Shown here in pieces: positions 33,692-42,938 of a stretch of DNA of 64,000 bases (positions are counted from its first letter, which is position 1; every line of letters begins with the position of its first letter). Source of the stretch: Acetatifactor muris (GTDB taxonomy: Bacteria > Bacillota > Clostridia > Lachnospirales > Lachnospiraceae); assembly GCF_024623325.1 (NCBI RefSeq), contig NZ_JANJZD010000016.1:1-64000 (forward strand), written 5' to 3'. A model generated the notes under the pieces. The model was not told where the DNA came from. It saw nothing but the letters and a program-made list of their open reading frames with translations, and searched no databases. The position numbers and the translations under genes were made by a program.

Positions 33692-36139
33692 TCACAAAAG
33701 CTTCTTCTCAATCAGCGCCTTGATCCGACTGGAACTTGTGGTCTCTGTATAAGGGAAAAAGACCATCTCAGCCCCATGCTTCTCCAGGAATTCCTTTTCC
33801 GCCAGCCAGTCCGGATTGTTCACATAATCGCTTCCTGAAAACTGACAGTCAAAATGGTGCAGACGCCAGGCGTCCCTGGTACCTCCATAGTTCAGGGGAA
33901 TCTCCACCGCCTCATCCACATAACGGCAGGCACGCACCATCTCAATCCGCTCGGCAAAAGAAATAAAGGGATCTACCTCCTTGTACTTCCGAACGCCTTC
34001 ATCCGAGACCACGCCGACAATGAGATAGTCGCACTGCTCCTTCGCCCGCCGGAACATATTCAGATGTCCTACGTGGAACAGGTCGAATACTCCCGCAATA
34101 TAACCCACATGATATTTTTTCGGCTCTCTGCCCTTTCCCCATATCCCCGGACTGCCTGCCTCCGCATACCCTGCTTCCACAACAGGCTTCCTCTTCCTGG
34201 GATAATCCCTGTGGGAATCATAAATGCTGTACTCTGTCACTCCCATGGTATCCAGCTGCTTCATGACAGACAGATAGTTCTTGATACAGATCAGTACCTT
34301 ATACTCTCCGCTCTGCAGCCGGTTCAACAGCTCCGGCGACTGTATGGGGATTCCCTCAAGCTCCTGTCCCCACTTTTCCGGACTGTTATCAATAATCGCA
34401 TATACCGGATAATCCTGACTGTACAGGGCAAGAAACTTTTTTGCAAAAATGCCGGATCCGAACAGAATGAGTTTCCTTGTGTCAGCATTGCGGAAAATGT
34501 CAATAAACAGCCGCTGGTAAGCCTCATCCGAATAATTCATGCGCTGGCGGTTGGAATTGACTGTCTCCCCGTTACACCGGTGCAGCTCATGATATCGGCG
34601 GAGTTCTTTTTCTTTCCGAAGCTCCGTGAGAAAAGTCCATTCCATTCTCCGCCACAGCTCCAGATTCTTCGTCAGTCCATAGCGCTCAAATAATGCGGTC
34701 ATCGGCAATAACTTCTGCAGTTCCACATTTCCCGCATAAAATGTGGCAATCATCCGGGTGATAATCGCATTGGCCGGATAGTTCTCCTGACAGAATTCCT
34801 GATCATAAAATACGAACTGCCCATCTATATAAAAGCTGTTCAGGGGCACCATATCCAAGTATCCGCGCCGCAGAATGACTCCCTGGTTCTCTCCTCTGTC
34901 CGGCTCCATACCATTTCCCTTCTCCCGGGCTTCCTTCGAAGGCTCTGCGCTTTTTCCCCTCTCCCTGGTTTTCTCCTGAATCTCTGCACTTTTTCCACTT
35001 TCCTCAGTCTCCTCCACCGACTCGGAAGACTGCAGAATCAAATCCCGAAACCGGTCCATTTCCTGCAGAAATTTCTCCTGATCCGTCTGCAGCAGCCTTT
35101 TCAGGTAAACCTGGCCCACCTCCGCCTCTATATAGGGCATGACATAGACGCCGTTCTCCATCCTGGCCTCCACCACCGGAACTCCATACCCCGCCAGTTC
35201 CCGGCCATGTTCCACCAGTTTCTCCAGCCTACGCTGTCCCTCCGCATAAGCGGCCCGCTTCTCAACGATTCCGGACTTATGGATCACGGTGATAAGTGCA
35301 TGCTCCCTGCCCCGCTCCATGGAATTTGTGACATGAAGCACATCGGAGTGCTCTCCGTCCAAAGAACACTCAATCAGCCAGGCATTGGCCATCTTATGGA
35401 ACAATCCGTTTTCAGCCAGGCTTCCATACAGACTTTCCTCCTCCAGGAATATGGTCTCCGGATTATGATACACAGGGAACACCCGATTGGCCAGATCCTC
35501 CCTGGGAAGGTAGTCCTCCCCATAAATCAACGCCGGATTCCGCAAATCAGAAATCACCGAATAAAAGCGACAGGAATTCCATCCCGCACTGGTCAGCATC
35601 TGCCGAAGCTCTTCCTGATCATACATACGTCCCCGAAAAATGTCTTCTTTTTTGGAATATGCTCTGCGGTAATTCTCTATCCCATCAAAATTCCGCTCTG
35701 TATAAGGATCTCTGTCCCCGCAGAAATATCGGATCCCGAAACGATTGTTCATTCCCAGAAGCATTCTGCCTGACGGCTTCAGAAGCTTCTTCCAGCTTCG
35801 CAGGATCGCTTCCGGATTCGACTGCTGCTCCAGTGTCTCAATGGCAATCAGATAATCAAAATAATTCCCATATGCCTGCCGCCAGTTCTCCTCCAGCGTC
35901 TCCTCTATGGATGCACACACCGTCTGCATCTGTGGGAAATGCGTTGTGAACAGCTCCGCCAGAGGTTCCTGAAGTTTACCTATATATAGAATACAGGCGT
36001 CCGGCCTGCATCCATCCGCACCGGCCCTCCTCTTTCCCTCTTCCCTCTTCTCATCCTGTACAGAAAGGCAGGCTGTAAAATCATACCACTGCAGCAACCC
36101 TTTCTGCATATCTCTTATCAATTCTTCCGATTGTGACAT
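33692..36139 (-). CDS. Methyltransferase / kinase-like / Rossmann / cytidylyltransferase fusion
   Basis: A protein of about 815 residues with four parts. (1) ~1-230: class I methyltransferase-like (FDYLIAIETLEQQSNPEAILRSWKKLLKPSGRMLLGMNN). (2) ~250-520: kinase-like fold, judged from GYLDMVPLNSFYIDGQFVFYDQEF (catalytic-loop D..N and metal D-E), interrupted by a charged Glu/Lys insert. (3) ~575-665: the shared Rossmann-like module (ILFGSGIFAKKF..IDNSPEKWGQELEGIPIQSP). (4) ~685-815: glycerol-3-phosphate cytidylyltransferase-like (AGVFDLFHVGHLNMFRRAKE; C-terminal TTSSSRI). It may activate a polyol phosphate and cap or decorate a glycan. The methyltransferase+kinase pair recalls WbdD, the O-antigen chain terminator. 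Start at ATG 36139 (GGAGAG ahead); ATG 36145 and GTG 36154 are alternatives. Confidence 0.87.
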   Translation of the reverse strand: MSQSEELIRDMQKGLLQWYDFTACLSVQDEKREEGKRRAGADGCRPDACILYIGKLQEPLAELFTTHFPQMQTVCASIEETLEENWRQAYGNYFDYLIAIETLEQQSNPEAILRSWKKLLKPSGRMLLGMNNRFGIRYFCGDRDPYTERNFDGIENYRRAYSKKEDIFRGRMYDQEELRQMLTSAGWNSCRFYSVISDLRNPALIYGEDYLPREDLANRVFPVYHNPETIFLEEESLYGSLAENGLFHKMANAWLIECSLDGEHSDVLHVTNSMERGREHALITVIHKSGIVEKRAAYAEGQRRLEKLVEHGRELAGYGVPVVEARMENGVYVMPYIEAEVGQVYLKRLLQTDQEKFLQEMDRFRDLILQSSESVEETEESGKSAEIQEKTRERGKSAEPSKEAREKGNGMEPDRGENQGVILRRGYLDMVPLNSFYIDGQFVFYDQEFCQENYPANAIITRMIATFYAGNVELQKLLPMTALFERYGLTKNLELWRRMEWTFLTELRKEKELRRYHELHRCNGETVNSNRQRMNYSDEAYQRLFIDIFRNADTRKLILFGSGIFAKKFLALYSQDYPVYAIIDNSPEKWGQELEGIPIQSPELLNRLQSGEYKVLICIKNYLSVMKQLDTMGVTEYSIYDSHRDYPRKRKPVVEAGYAEAGSPGIWGKGREPKKYHVGYIAGVFDLFHVGHLNMFRRAKEQCDYLIVGVVSDEGVRKYKEVDPFISFAERIEMVRACRYVDEAVEIPLNYGGTRDAWRLHHFDCQFSGSDYVNNPDWLAEKEFLEKHGAEMVFFPYTETTSSSRIKALIEKKLL

Positions 36140-36215
36140 TTTCATTCTCTCCACACTCTGTATTCAGAAAATATTTTGCTTTCTTTTGCCTGTCAAACAT
36201 AATGCCTGCATTTTC

Positions 36216-36430
36216 TTAAATATGATACTCTCTGAATAGCTTCTGTTGAAAAAGCGTATCCGTGGTAGATTTCAGCAGGTCAGCCTGTCTGCCGTCTGCC
36301 AGCAGCAGTTGTATTAATCTGTTTGTTCGGTCTATTCCCTGCTTTGCTCCCTGACGTTTCCCCTTCTTCTCCGCATCTCTGATAATGGCATCCAACGCAT
36401 AACACATATCTGCTTCCTCCCCGCTCGTTT
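36216..36430 (-). pseudogene. Duplicated 3' fragment of the Rpn-type gene
   Basis: The minus strand codes for a 63-residue piece (CYALDAIIRDAEKKGKRQGAKQGIDRTNRL..) almost identical to the C-terminus of the intact gene at 36513. It lacks the nuclease domain and one copy of the short Gly-Gln repeat (QGARQGVKQG becomes QGAKQG). It arose by tandem duplication of the 3' end and is probably not functional, although an ATG opens the fragment. Confidence 0.8.
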
Positions 36431-36512
36431 TACTATAACTTTTGCATTCTCTCCGTGCCTTGTATTCAGAAAGTCGTTTTCCTTCCCCTAAATCAAGATT
36501 CCCTCATTTCTT

Positions 36513-37496
36513 TCAGATGTGATACTCCTTGAATAATTTTTGTTGAAAAAGCGTATCCGTGGTGGATTTCAACAGGTCCGCCTGCCTGCCGTCTGCAAGC
36601 AGCAGTTGTATTAATCTGTTTGTTCGGTCTATTCCCTGCTTCACACCCTGCCTGGCTCCCTGACGTTTCCCCTTCTTCTCCGCATCTCTGATAATGGCAT
36701 CCAACGCATAACACATATCCGCTTCCTCCTCTCCGCTCCGGGTAATCTGCGCATCCTGAAACTGCATATGCTCCCTGATATTCTTTATATTCGTACATGC
36801 ATCTATCACATCCACCGCACTCTTTGGTATCCGGCTGAAATATTCTCGATTCTTCTGAATATATTCCACATACTTTTTCTTTGAGCCGGTACGCTTCATC
36901 AGTCCCAATACATATTTCAGATCGGAACCCATCTTCTCCAATTCAGGATCCGGAATGGAACGCATAGGAATCAAGTGCACCTTATAATCCTCAAACAGCC
37001 CTTTCAATGCCTCTGGCAGCGTGTCTATATCCGCCATATCTCCGATGGATAAAGGGTTCACCCACTCCTGCCTGCCCCAATATAATGTAAGATTCAGTAC
37101 CGGTTCCAGACGGTCCTCTTTCCTGTAATGGTACTTGAAATCATCTTCTATACCATAATGCACATTTTCCTGACTATTCTTCTCCTGAATTTCTTCTATT
37201 TCTGCCCCATAAGCCAGGCTGTCCAGTTCCATCATCCGCCATGGAAAAATAAGATTGATACTGTCCTGATTCTCAATCCCCAGCCAGAAATCCTTCCCCC
37301 AGGCATGGCCCCTCCCATAGAAATCCCTCTGCCGAAAGGATAGTTTCCCCTTCCCGTTCCGAAGGGTAGTAAGGCCTCTCACCTCTTCGCACTGCCAGTC
37401 CTGTGGCAGCTTTTCTCCCAAATAGTACTCCAACACAGACTTTATCCTGTCCGGCCTGTTCATGTACACGCTCAGCGCATTGTTGGGTTCTCCCAT
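36513..37496 (-). CDS. Rpn / PD-(D/E)XK nuclease family protein
   Basis: A 327-residue protein of the recombination-promoting nuclease (transposase_31-like) group. MNRPDRIKSVLEYYLGEKLPQDW begins the conserved N-terminus; the nuclease core appears as DFWLGIENQDSINLIFPWRMMELDSL...EPVLNLTLYWG (Glu-x-Gln and following acids). The C-terminus has Gln/Arg/Gly repeats (KGKRQGARQGVKQG) and a conserved tail (LADGRQADLLKSTTDTLFQQKLFKEYHI). Such proteins are linked to RecA-independent recombination and gene mobility. The frame opens 47 codons earlier, but ATG 37496 (GGCGG ahead) fits the family. Two decayed relatives flank it. Confidence 0.87.
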   Translation of the reverse strand: MGEPNNALSVYMNRPDRIKSVLEYYLGEKLPQDWQCEEVRGLTTLRNGKGKLSFRQRDFYGRGHAWGKDFWLGIENQDSINLIFPWRMMELDSLAYGAEIEEIQEKNSQENVHYGIEDDFKYHYRKEDRLEPVLNLTLYWGRQEWVNPLSIGDMADIDTLPEALKGLFEDYKVHLIPMRSIPDPELEKMGSDLKYVLGLMKRTGSKKKYVEYIQKNREYFSRIPKSAVDVIDACTNIKNIREHMQFQDAQITRSGEEEADMCYALDAIIRDAEKKGKRQGARQGVKQGIDRTNRLIQLLLADGRQADLLKSTTDTLFQQKLFKEYHI

Positions 37497-37647
37497 GTTC
37501 CGCCTTTCCGCAGGGAAGGAAGTGCAGGCGAACCGGCCTGTCTTACTGACGAATACAAGAATCAGACCTTTGTATCGCTTTCGTTGTAAAGTCAGGATGT
37601 GCCAGAATATTGCCAATTCCCAGCAGCATTGAAGCACACCGCCATCT

Positions 37648-37825
37648 TCTCCCTGCTCAATTCATATTTTGTGATAGTAAGCAGGGATTTTGAATGACAG
37701 AAACTCAGATTGTTAAGGTCTCACGGACTGTCTGCCCGCGGTTAGAATATCCTGCTTATCGAATCAGATCTTATGGATTTACTATAGCATATCCTATTAC
37801 AAAGTGAAATAATTGGTTTTTCGTT
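37648..37825 (-). repeat. Upstream repeat of the Rpn-type genes, copy 2
   Basis: Leader of the intact Rpn-type gene and direct counterpart of 33496-33671. The two copies, 4.1 kb apart in the same orientation, bracket the fusion gene at 33692-36139, so recombination between them could delete or duplicate it. No other gene is visible in 37497-37844. Confidence 0.75.
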
Positions 37826-37844
37826 TATTCCCCCCTTATATCTT

Positions 37845-39164
37845 TCAGTAAATCCAGATCTGCTCCTCCGGAACTCCCATATTGTTTAATTGTTGCGCAA
37901 TGTCAGAAGAATGCATTTTATTTGCAATAATATAGAATGCATCCGGATATCTGCATACCGCATCCTCCGGCGAATGTATTTTGTATCCTTCCATAACTGT
38001 ATTCCATAAATCTTCTGCGTTGTCCGTCAGACACCCTATTCGCTCCCTCTCAAATCGTAGCTGTCCCAAAACCGCTGCTCCTCTCTGACCGCATCCAAAA
38101 AGGACTATCTTCCGGTTCTTTTCAAGTTTTGATATTTTATCCGGTAAACGATACAGGCGCTTCCTTTCTTCACGCTCGGTTGTCTCATCCTGCTCCAGCA
38201 GTTCCATGACTCTCTGCGGAGATTCCCATATCATCTCACTGACAAATTGGCTGTATCCCAAATCACAAAAGCTTTTTAACAGCTCTCTGTCTTTTTCCAA
38301 TTCACTTCGATACCTGTCGAATAATTCCTGCCTGTATTCTCCCTTCAAATGCCGCATATTCCCACGAAAGTCCATATATTTCCACTGATATGCATTATGC
38401 CATATAAAACGGCTGGTGATATTTCGCCTCAGCAGCTCTTTCTTTAGAAATTCGTGTTCTTCCGCTATCACGATGGTTTTCTTCGAATCAACCATAGAAG
38501 AGCCGGGATTGTCCACCCGGTACCGATAAAGTGGAATGTCCAGGTGATACACTCGCTTCGCTAATATGCTGGTCAGAAATCGAAACGACATATCCTGATA
38601 GGAAGCTCCCGGCGATTCGTTCATTTTAATATCTTCCCTTAGTAGGAATTCTTTTCTGAACAGCCCTGTCCAATATCTGGGAATTACCCCAAACTTCTCC
38701 GGGTGCTCTTTATAATTTATCAGGCAGTTATAGTCCTCCTTCTGATACATTTTTGTCACATAGCCGAAGCGATGTCCGTCAGCATCAAAAAAGTTGGTAT
38801 AATCTCCATTTACAAAATCCGCATGATACCGTTCTGCTGCTTCATACAGTTTTTCTAACATATAGGGTTCATACATATCATCCGATTCCAAGACAGATAT
38901 ATACTCACCCCGGGCCTCCGCTATTCCTCTGTTCACCTTATGTCCATAGCTGGTATTCGCATCATTGATGATACGGATTCTGGAGTCTGCACCGGCGTAT
39001 TCTTTTAATATTACCGGCGTTCTATCCGTACTGCCTCCATCCATGCACAGAACCTCTATGTCAGAAAAGGTCTGTTCCTGCACACTGTTCAGGCATTCCC
39101 GGATATAGGCCTGTGCATTATGTATTGTGACTATGACCGTAATCCTTATTTTAGTATTTTTCAT
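37845..39164 (-). CDS. Family 2 glycosyltransferase with C-terminal Rossmann module
   Basis: A 439-residue protein. Residues ~5-230 are a GT2 (GT-A) domain: VIVTIHNAQAYIRECLNSVQEQTF, MDGGSTDRTPVI and the metal-binding ESDD in ISVLESDDMYE. A helical region follows, and the last ~85 residues are the shared module (KIVLFGCGQRGAAVLGQL, LTDNAEDLWNTVMEGYKIHSP, SSDIAQQLNNMGV). It transfers a sugar from an NDP-sugar to a growing surface glycan at the membrane. The frame is open 52 codons upstream, into the preceding gene; I prefer ATG 39164, where GT2 homology starts, though its ribosome site is weak. Confidence 0.9.
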   Translation of the reverse strand: MKNTKIRITVIVTIHNAQAYIRECLNSVQEQTFSDIEVLCMDGGSTDRTPVILKEYAGADSRIRIINDANTSYGHKVNRGIAEARGEYISVLESDDMYEPYMLEKLYEAAERYHADFVNGDYTNFFDADGHRFGYVTKMYQKEDYNCLINYKEHPEKFGVIPRYWTGLFRKEFLLREDIKMNESPGASYQDMSFRFLTSILAKRVYHLDIPLYRYRVDNPGSSMVDSKKTIVIAEEHEFLKKELLRRNITSRFIWHNAYQWKYMDFRGNMRHLKGEYRQELFDRYRSELEKDRELLKSFCDLGYSQFVSEMIWESPQRVMELLEQDETTEREERKRLYRLPDKISKLEKNRKIVLFGCGQRGAAVLGQLRFERERIGCLTDNAEDLWNTVMEGYKIHSPEDAVCRYPDAFYIIANKMHSSDIAQQLNNMGVPEEQIWIY

Positions 39165-39205
39165 ATTTCTGAGTTTCCCGTATTCAACATTTTTTCTTAC
39201 TCTAC

Positions 39206-40636
39206 TCAAAACAGCTTTAAAATAGGAAGTTCCTTTATCCTCAAATCCTGTCTGAAAAGCCAGACAGTCAGCATTCTCTCTGCAAAAAAGCCTATTACAC
39301 GTCTGCTGTTGCCAGTACACCTGCTTACATCCATTTGATTTGCCACATCAATTAAAAAGGAAAAAAGCCACTCACAATAGGCCTCAAATATGTCTCTCTT
39401 CATTACAAAAAGGTTGCATATATATTCTCTGTGACCATGCATTACACTGTCAAAAGCCGCTATATAATCTGGCTGTTGTTCTTCAATTCTACTTCTGATT
39501 ATTTCATAGCCACGTTTAAATGTCTCTTCGTCACTGACACTTCTTCTGATCTCTTCCAACACATAGTATGTTCTACTCAGACTGGGCAGAAGAATATCAT
39601 ATTTCTCAAACTGTCTTTCAATGGTTTCTTTACATAGAAAATTGCCGCATATCCGCATATTACTATCGTAAAAATATCTTCGATAATGATTTAATCCAAT
39701 ATATTCCTCTTTTGTATTTTTCCATATCCAATATAAAGCTGTACATTCGTTAATTTTCTCATTTAAAGCAGAAATATTATCTCCATTTTTCTCAGACAAA
39801 TAAGTCTCATTATAATAGTTATCACCTACACAAATTGGTTTATACAAATCGTCATTTTTTATATTATACTTTTTATGTGTCACTACATAAATACGTGTAT
39901 TGAACTGCTTCTCTGCAGACTTCTTTTCTATCTTGATGATACAGCCTAAATTATTTTTTAAAAGCTGAACATTTCCATATTGTTTTAAAATATTTACTTT
40001 ATTATCTATATCCCATTCTATTGCCTCCGCATAATTCATTAGTATCAGACAGCTTCTTGATTTTCCCATGATCTGGCCAATAATCTCCATTGGCTCTGGC
40101 TTTTCCCATAATAATGCCAAATCATAAAAGGAAAAATCCACATTGGCTAAGTCCATATACTTATGATCATATAAGTTTTTCATCACAGGGCATCCGCACT
40201 GCCCAATCCTATCCAACCGGACAATTTTCTCACTCAGCGACTCTTTTGTCATAAAAGTCTGGTATATTGGGGAAGGGTGACAATCCAGTATACTTACAAA
40301 ATTATCACTGTTCAAATACTTCTGCAAAAAATTGGCAAACTCAAATTTCGGGATATTTACACCTGTCACCGCTCTCCATGAAATAATTTTAGCTGCCGGA
40401 ATATAATAGCTGCCTACCAGCTCTGCGTATATTTCATCAAAATAACGGTCCGAAAAAACAGCAATATAATCATATTGATACCGCACCAAATTATCCGGAT
40501 GGATTACCGCCTTATTTTTGTAAATCTCTCCGCTTTCTGCTGATTTATCTGCAATAACAATTACTTCTTTCCACTTTATGTTCTTAATATATCTATTTAA
40601 CAGGCGCCCTCTGGCATATATTACAATTCGCTTCAT
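39206..40636 (-). CDS. DUF4422 protein with N-terminal Rossmann module
   Basis: A 476-residue protein. Residues 1-~90 are a divergent shared module (RIVIYARGRLLNRYIKNI; the GxGxxG glycines are partly lost). Residues ~225-476 are DUF4422, a putative glycosyltransferase domain of capsule loci: YVVTHKKY, ICVGDNYYNETYLSEKNGDNIS, EEYIGLNHYRRYF, CNLFVMKRDIFEAYCEWLFSFL and the closing RVIGFFAERMLTVWL. It is 15 bases upstream-spaced from the RgpF-like gene behind it in the operon and has TGAGG before the ATG. Its donor and acceptor are unknown. The DNA is AT-rich. Confidence 0.9.
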   Translation of the reverse strand: MKRIVIYARGRLLNRYIKNIKWKEVIVIADKSAESGEIYKNKAVIHPDNLVRYQYDYIAVFSDRYFDEIYAELVGSYYIPAAKIISWRAVTGVNIPKFEFANFLQKYLNSDNFVSILDCHPSPIYQTFMTKESLSEKIVRLDRIGQCGCPVMKNLYDHKYMDLANVDFSFYDLALLWEKPEPMEIIGQIMGKSRSCLILMNYAEAIEWDIDNKVNILKQYGNVQLLKNNLGCIIKIEKKSAEKQFNTRIYVVTHKKYNIKNDDLYKPICVGDNYYNETYLSEKNGDNISALNEKINECTALYWIWKNTKEEYIGLNHYRRYFYDSNMRICGNFLCKETIERQFEKYDILLPSLSRTYYVLEEIRRSVSDEETFKRGYEIIRSRIEEQQPDYIAAFDSVMHGHREYICNLFVMKRDIFEAYCEWLFSFLIDVANQMDVSRCTGNSRRVIGFFAERMLTVWLFRQDLRIKELPILKLF

Positions 40637-40650
40637 CTAATTCCTCATTT

Positions 40651-41769
40651 TCACTCATACCGTAAAATGAACATTTGTGTATCATCCATCCTTTCTCTAA
40701 CAACAGGATATACTTCCGCAAATGCTGCCTTTCCCAATGCCAGTATAACGCCATCATCAGAGTTAAAGTCTATCTCAGAATATTTGCAACAATTTACGAA
40801 GGTATCTGTTATTTCAGAAGACAAAAAACATTCAAATGTCCAGTTCCGATATCGAAAATATTTCTCCATTTTCTGTCCATACTTTCCATTTCCATATATA
40901 AATATTCGATTATGAACTGCATAGAATTTATCAAGATCGGCATAGTCAAGTACAGATAAATATTTTTTTTCTCTGCATAGACGATAAATGTTATCCCAAA
41001 TCAGACTTGTATCATATTTATCTTCCTTTTCTATATATTCCAGTGTTTTAAGTGCATTTATATATCCCTCATTTTGAAACTGCAAGCATTTCTTTTTGAA
41101 AAAAGGAACCTTTAGTTCCTTTATAAGTTCATAGCTATGTAATAAATAAGGATTTTCCTTTTCCCAAAGAAGCCCCTGATATAATTCCATCAATGAATTC
41201 CCCTGAAATCCTTTCTCAGTGAAAAAAACTGTAAACTTTATTTCAAAATTTCTGACTGCCATTTCATAAGACTGAGGATAATCCAGTTCCCGCCAAAAAG
41301 TTTCAAACAGAGAATCAGTGAAAAGAGTTTTCCTAATAACCAGAAAATACGCCTGAATATGACTTTCAATTACTTTTCCATTATTACATACTTTTTCCGG
41401 ATGCTTAGTTAGTCCCCAAAAATCTACATTTTCAGCTTCAAATCTCTCAAAAAGCATCTTTAACGAACTCAAAGGGCCAAAAATGGTATCATTCATTAAT
41501 ATAATTTCATCATACATTTCATACCTGTCACGGCCAAAAAAATGCAGAAAAACATCTTTATAAGCTCCCGCATCAAATCCGATATTTTCCCTGCAAAAAA
41601 CCATATCTGTATAATTGTAGAGTATTTTTAAGGAATTATTGTCCATATAGCCATTTATTACTATCAATATTTCATGCAATTCACTTTGTAAGGAAGATAG
41701 TAAAACTTTTATATAATTATCTACGTTCCCACTGCTGTCAAATAACACGATTATTCCCAAACGTTTCAT
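40651..41769 (-). CDS. RgpF-like glycan synthesis protein with C-terminal Rossmann module
   Basis: A 372-residue protein. Residues 1-~250 match the RgpF/rhamnan-synthesis-F domain (GIIVLFDSSGNVDNYIKVLLSSL, ENIGFDAGAYKD, EIILMNDTIFGPL, DFWGLTKHPE, HIQAYFLVIRK), believed to transfer rhamnose or another sugar. Residues ~285-372 carry a divergent shared module (RIFIYGNGKYGQKMEKYFRYRNW). In RgpF of streptococci the domain acts on rhamnan side chains; here the sugar is not known, and no rhamnose-synthesis genes are in the window. It is spaced six bases from the gene upstream. Confidence 0.9.
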   Translation of the reverse strand: MKRLGIIVLFDSSGNVDNYIKVLLSSLQSELHEILIVINGYMDNNSLKILYNYTDMVFCRENIGFDAGAYKDVFLHFFGRDRYEMYDEIILMNDTIFGPLSSLKMLFERFEAENVDFWGLTKHPEKVCNNGKVIESHIQAYFLVIRKTLFTDSLFETFWRELDYPQSYEMAVRNFEIKFTVFFTEKGFQGNSLMELYQGLLWEKENPYLLHSYELIKELKVPFFKKKCLQFQNEGYINALKTLEYIEKEDKYDTSLIWDNIYRLCREKKYLSVLDYADLDKFYAVHNRIFIYGNGKYGQKMEKYFRYRNWTFECFLSSEITDTFVNCCKYSEIDFNSDDGVILALGKAAFAEVYPVVRERMDDTQMFILRYE

Positions 41770-41775
41770 TTTATC

Positions 41776-42897
41776 TCATAATCCCGCTGTAATTTTTTCG
41801 GTCAAATCCCTATAGAAAAAAACCTCACGTCCATACTCCAGCTTCCATTCCTTCAATTGCCTTAATATTTCATTCTCCGAGTATTTAGCAGCAATCAATA
41901 CCAGTATTTCCTCTTTTCTTTCATACTTCAAAATATCTGGTTCCTCCACCGGAACATCAAATAGCCTGTTCCCCCAAACCGCCATATTGTTGTCTATACA
42001 ACGAATATTTTCTACATCCGCATGGCGCAGCAGCCAAATACATTCGCTTCCCCTTCTTCCCGCTCCGAAGACATATACTGTTTGTCGCTGTTCCATCAGA
42101 CCATTATAGCAATTTCTGATTATGGCACTATCCGCATTCAAATAATGCAAAAAGGGGGCTGGATATTCCATATCTATATCAATCCCTTCTGGTATCTGAC
42201 CGGACAGGTGATACCCTCTTTCCTCAAAAAAAGGGTTCCAAAAATCAAAGTCATATTTTTCCCATGCATGGCATCCAAAAGGCAGATGATTATGATTCAG
42301 TGAATAACATTGGCGGACATAACGTTCAAAAGAAAATTGTAATGCTATTTCAACCGGTGCGACATGAAAATATTCTGACTCCCGGCTGGACCAGAAAATA
42401 TCCTCGTGTACCATAACATTTTCGGTGGAACACGTCTTCAGCACATTAAAAAAAGCTGAAACTCTTCTGAGAGAAAATCCTCCGTTTCCCACATACCACA
42501 TACATCTTTTCAAGTCATGAATATAATACATTCCCGGCAACCACGGAGCGCCAATAAAATCATATCCATAACTACAAAAGTGCCGTAAAGAATCCGAAAA
42601 TACAAATGCATCAAGCTGATAAACCAATATATACTCATACTGCAAAAAACGTCTGTAGAAATCCTTAAGAAGCATCATGCGGTTATAAGCTTCCACACTC
42701 TCCATCCACTCATCAGGTACCACCTCAAACAATAGCCCGGAAACTGGCGGATACTTTTCTTTCCCCATATTTTCCGGCACTATAAGTACAATCGGATAAT
42801 TTCCAAGAACATTCAGGCATCTATGAAAAGAAATACTTTCCATTTCTGTCAGTTCATAGTGATAATATGGAATTACAACTGCCACCTCTTTTTTCAT
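41776..42897 (-). CDS. DUF5672 protein with C-terminal Rossmann module
   Basis: A 373-residue protein. Residues 1-~255 belong to DUF5672, a putative GT-A glycosyltransferase family: VAVVIPYYHYELTEMESISFHRCLNVLG, YILVYQLDAFVFSD (DxD-like region), YDFIGAPWLPG, YVGNGGFSLRRV, HEDIFWSS, PFGCHAWEKYD. Residues ~275-365 are the shared module (TVYVFGAGRRGSECIWLLR, CIDNNMAVWGNRLFDVPVEEP). The fold and motifs suggest sugar transfer; specificity cannot be read. Confidence 0.9.
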   Translation of the reverse strand: MKKEVAVVIPYYHYELTEMESISFHRCLNVLGNYPIVLIVPENMGKEKYPPVSGLLFEVVPDEWMESVEAYNRMMLLKDFYRRFLQYEYILVYQLDAFVFSDSLRHFCSYGYDFIGAPWLPGMYYIHDLKRCMWYVGNGGFSLRRVSAFFNVLKTCSTENVMVHEDIFWSSRESEYFHVAPVEIALQFSFERYVRQCYSLNHNHLPFGCHAWEKYDFDFWNPFFEERGYHLSGQIPEGIDIDMEYPAPFLHYLNADSAIIRNCYNGLMEQRQTVYVFGAGRRGSECIWLLRHADVENIRCIDNNMAVWGNRLFDVPVEEPDILKYERKEEILVLIAAKYSENEILRQLKEWKLEYGREVFFYRDLTEKITAGL

Positions 42898-42938
42898 TGA
42901 TTATGTACTCTCCAAAATAGTTTAATTATAATCTTCTC

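Noticed and set aside
39165..39320. N-terminal extension of the GT2 protein to 39320
   Set aside because: It overlaps the preceding gene by over 100 bases and adds a segment without GT2 similarity.
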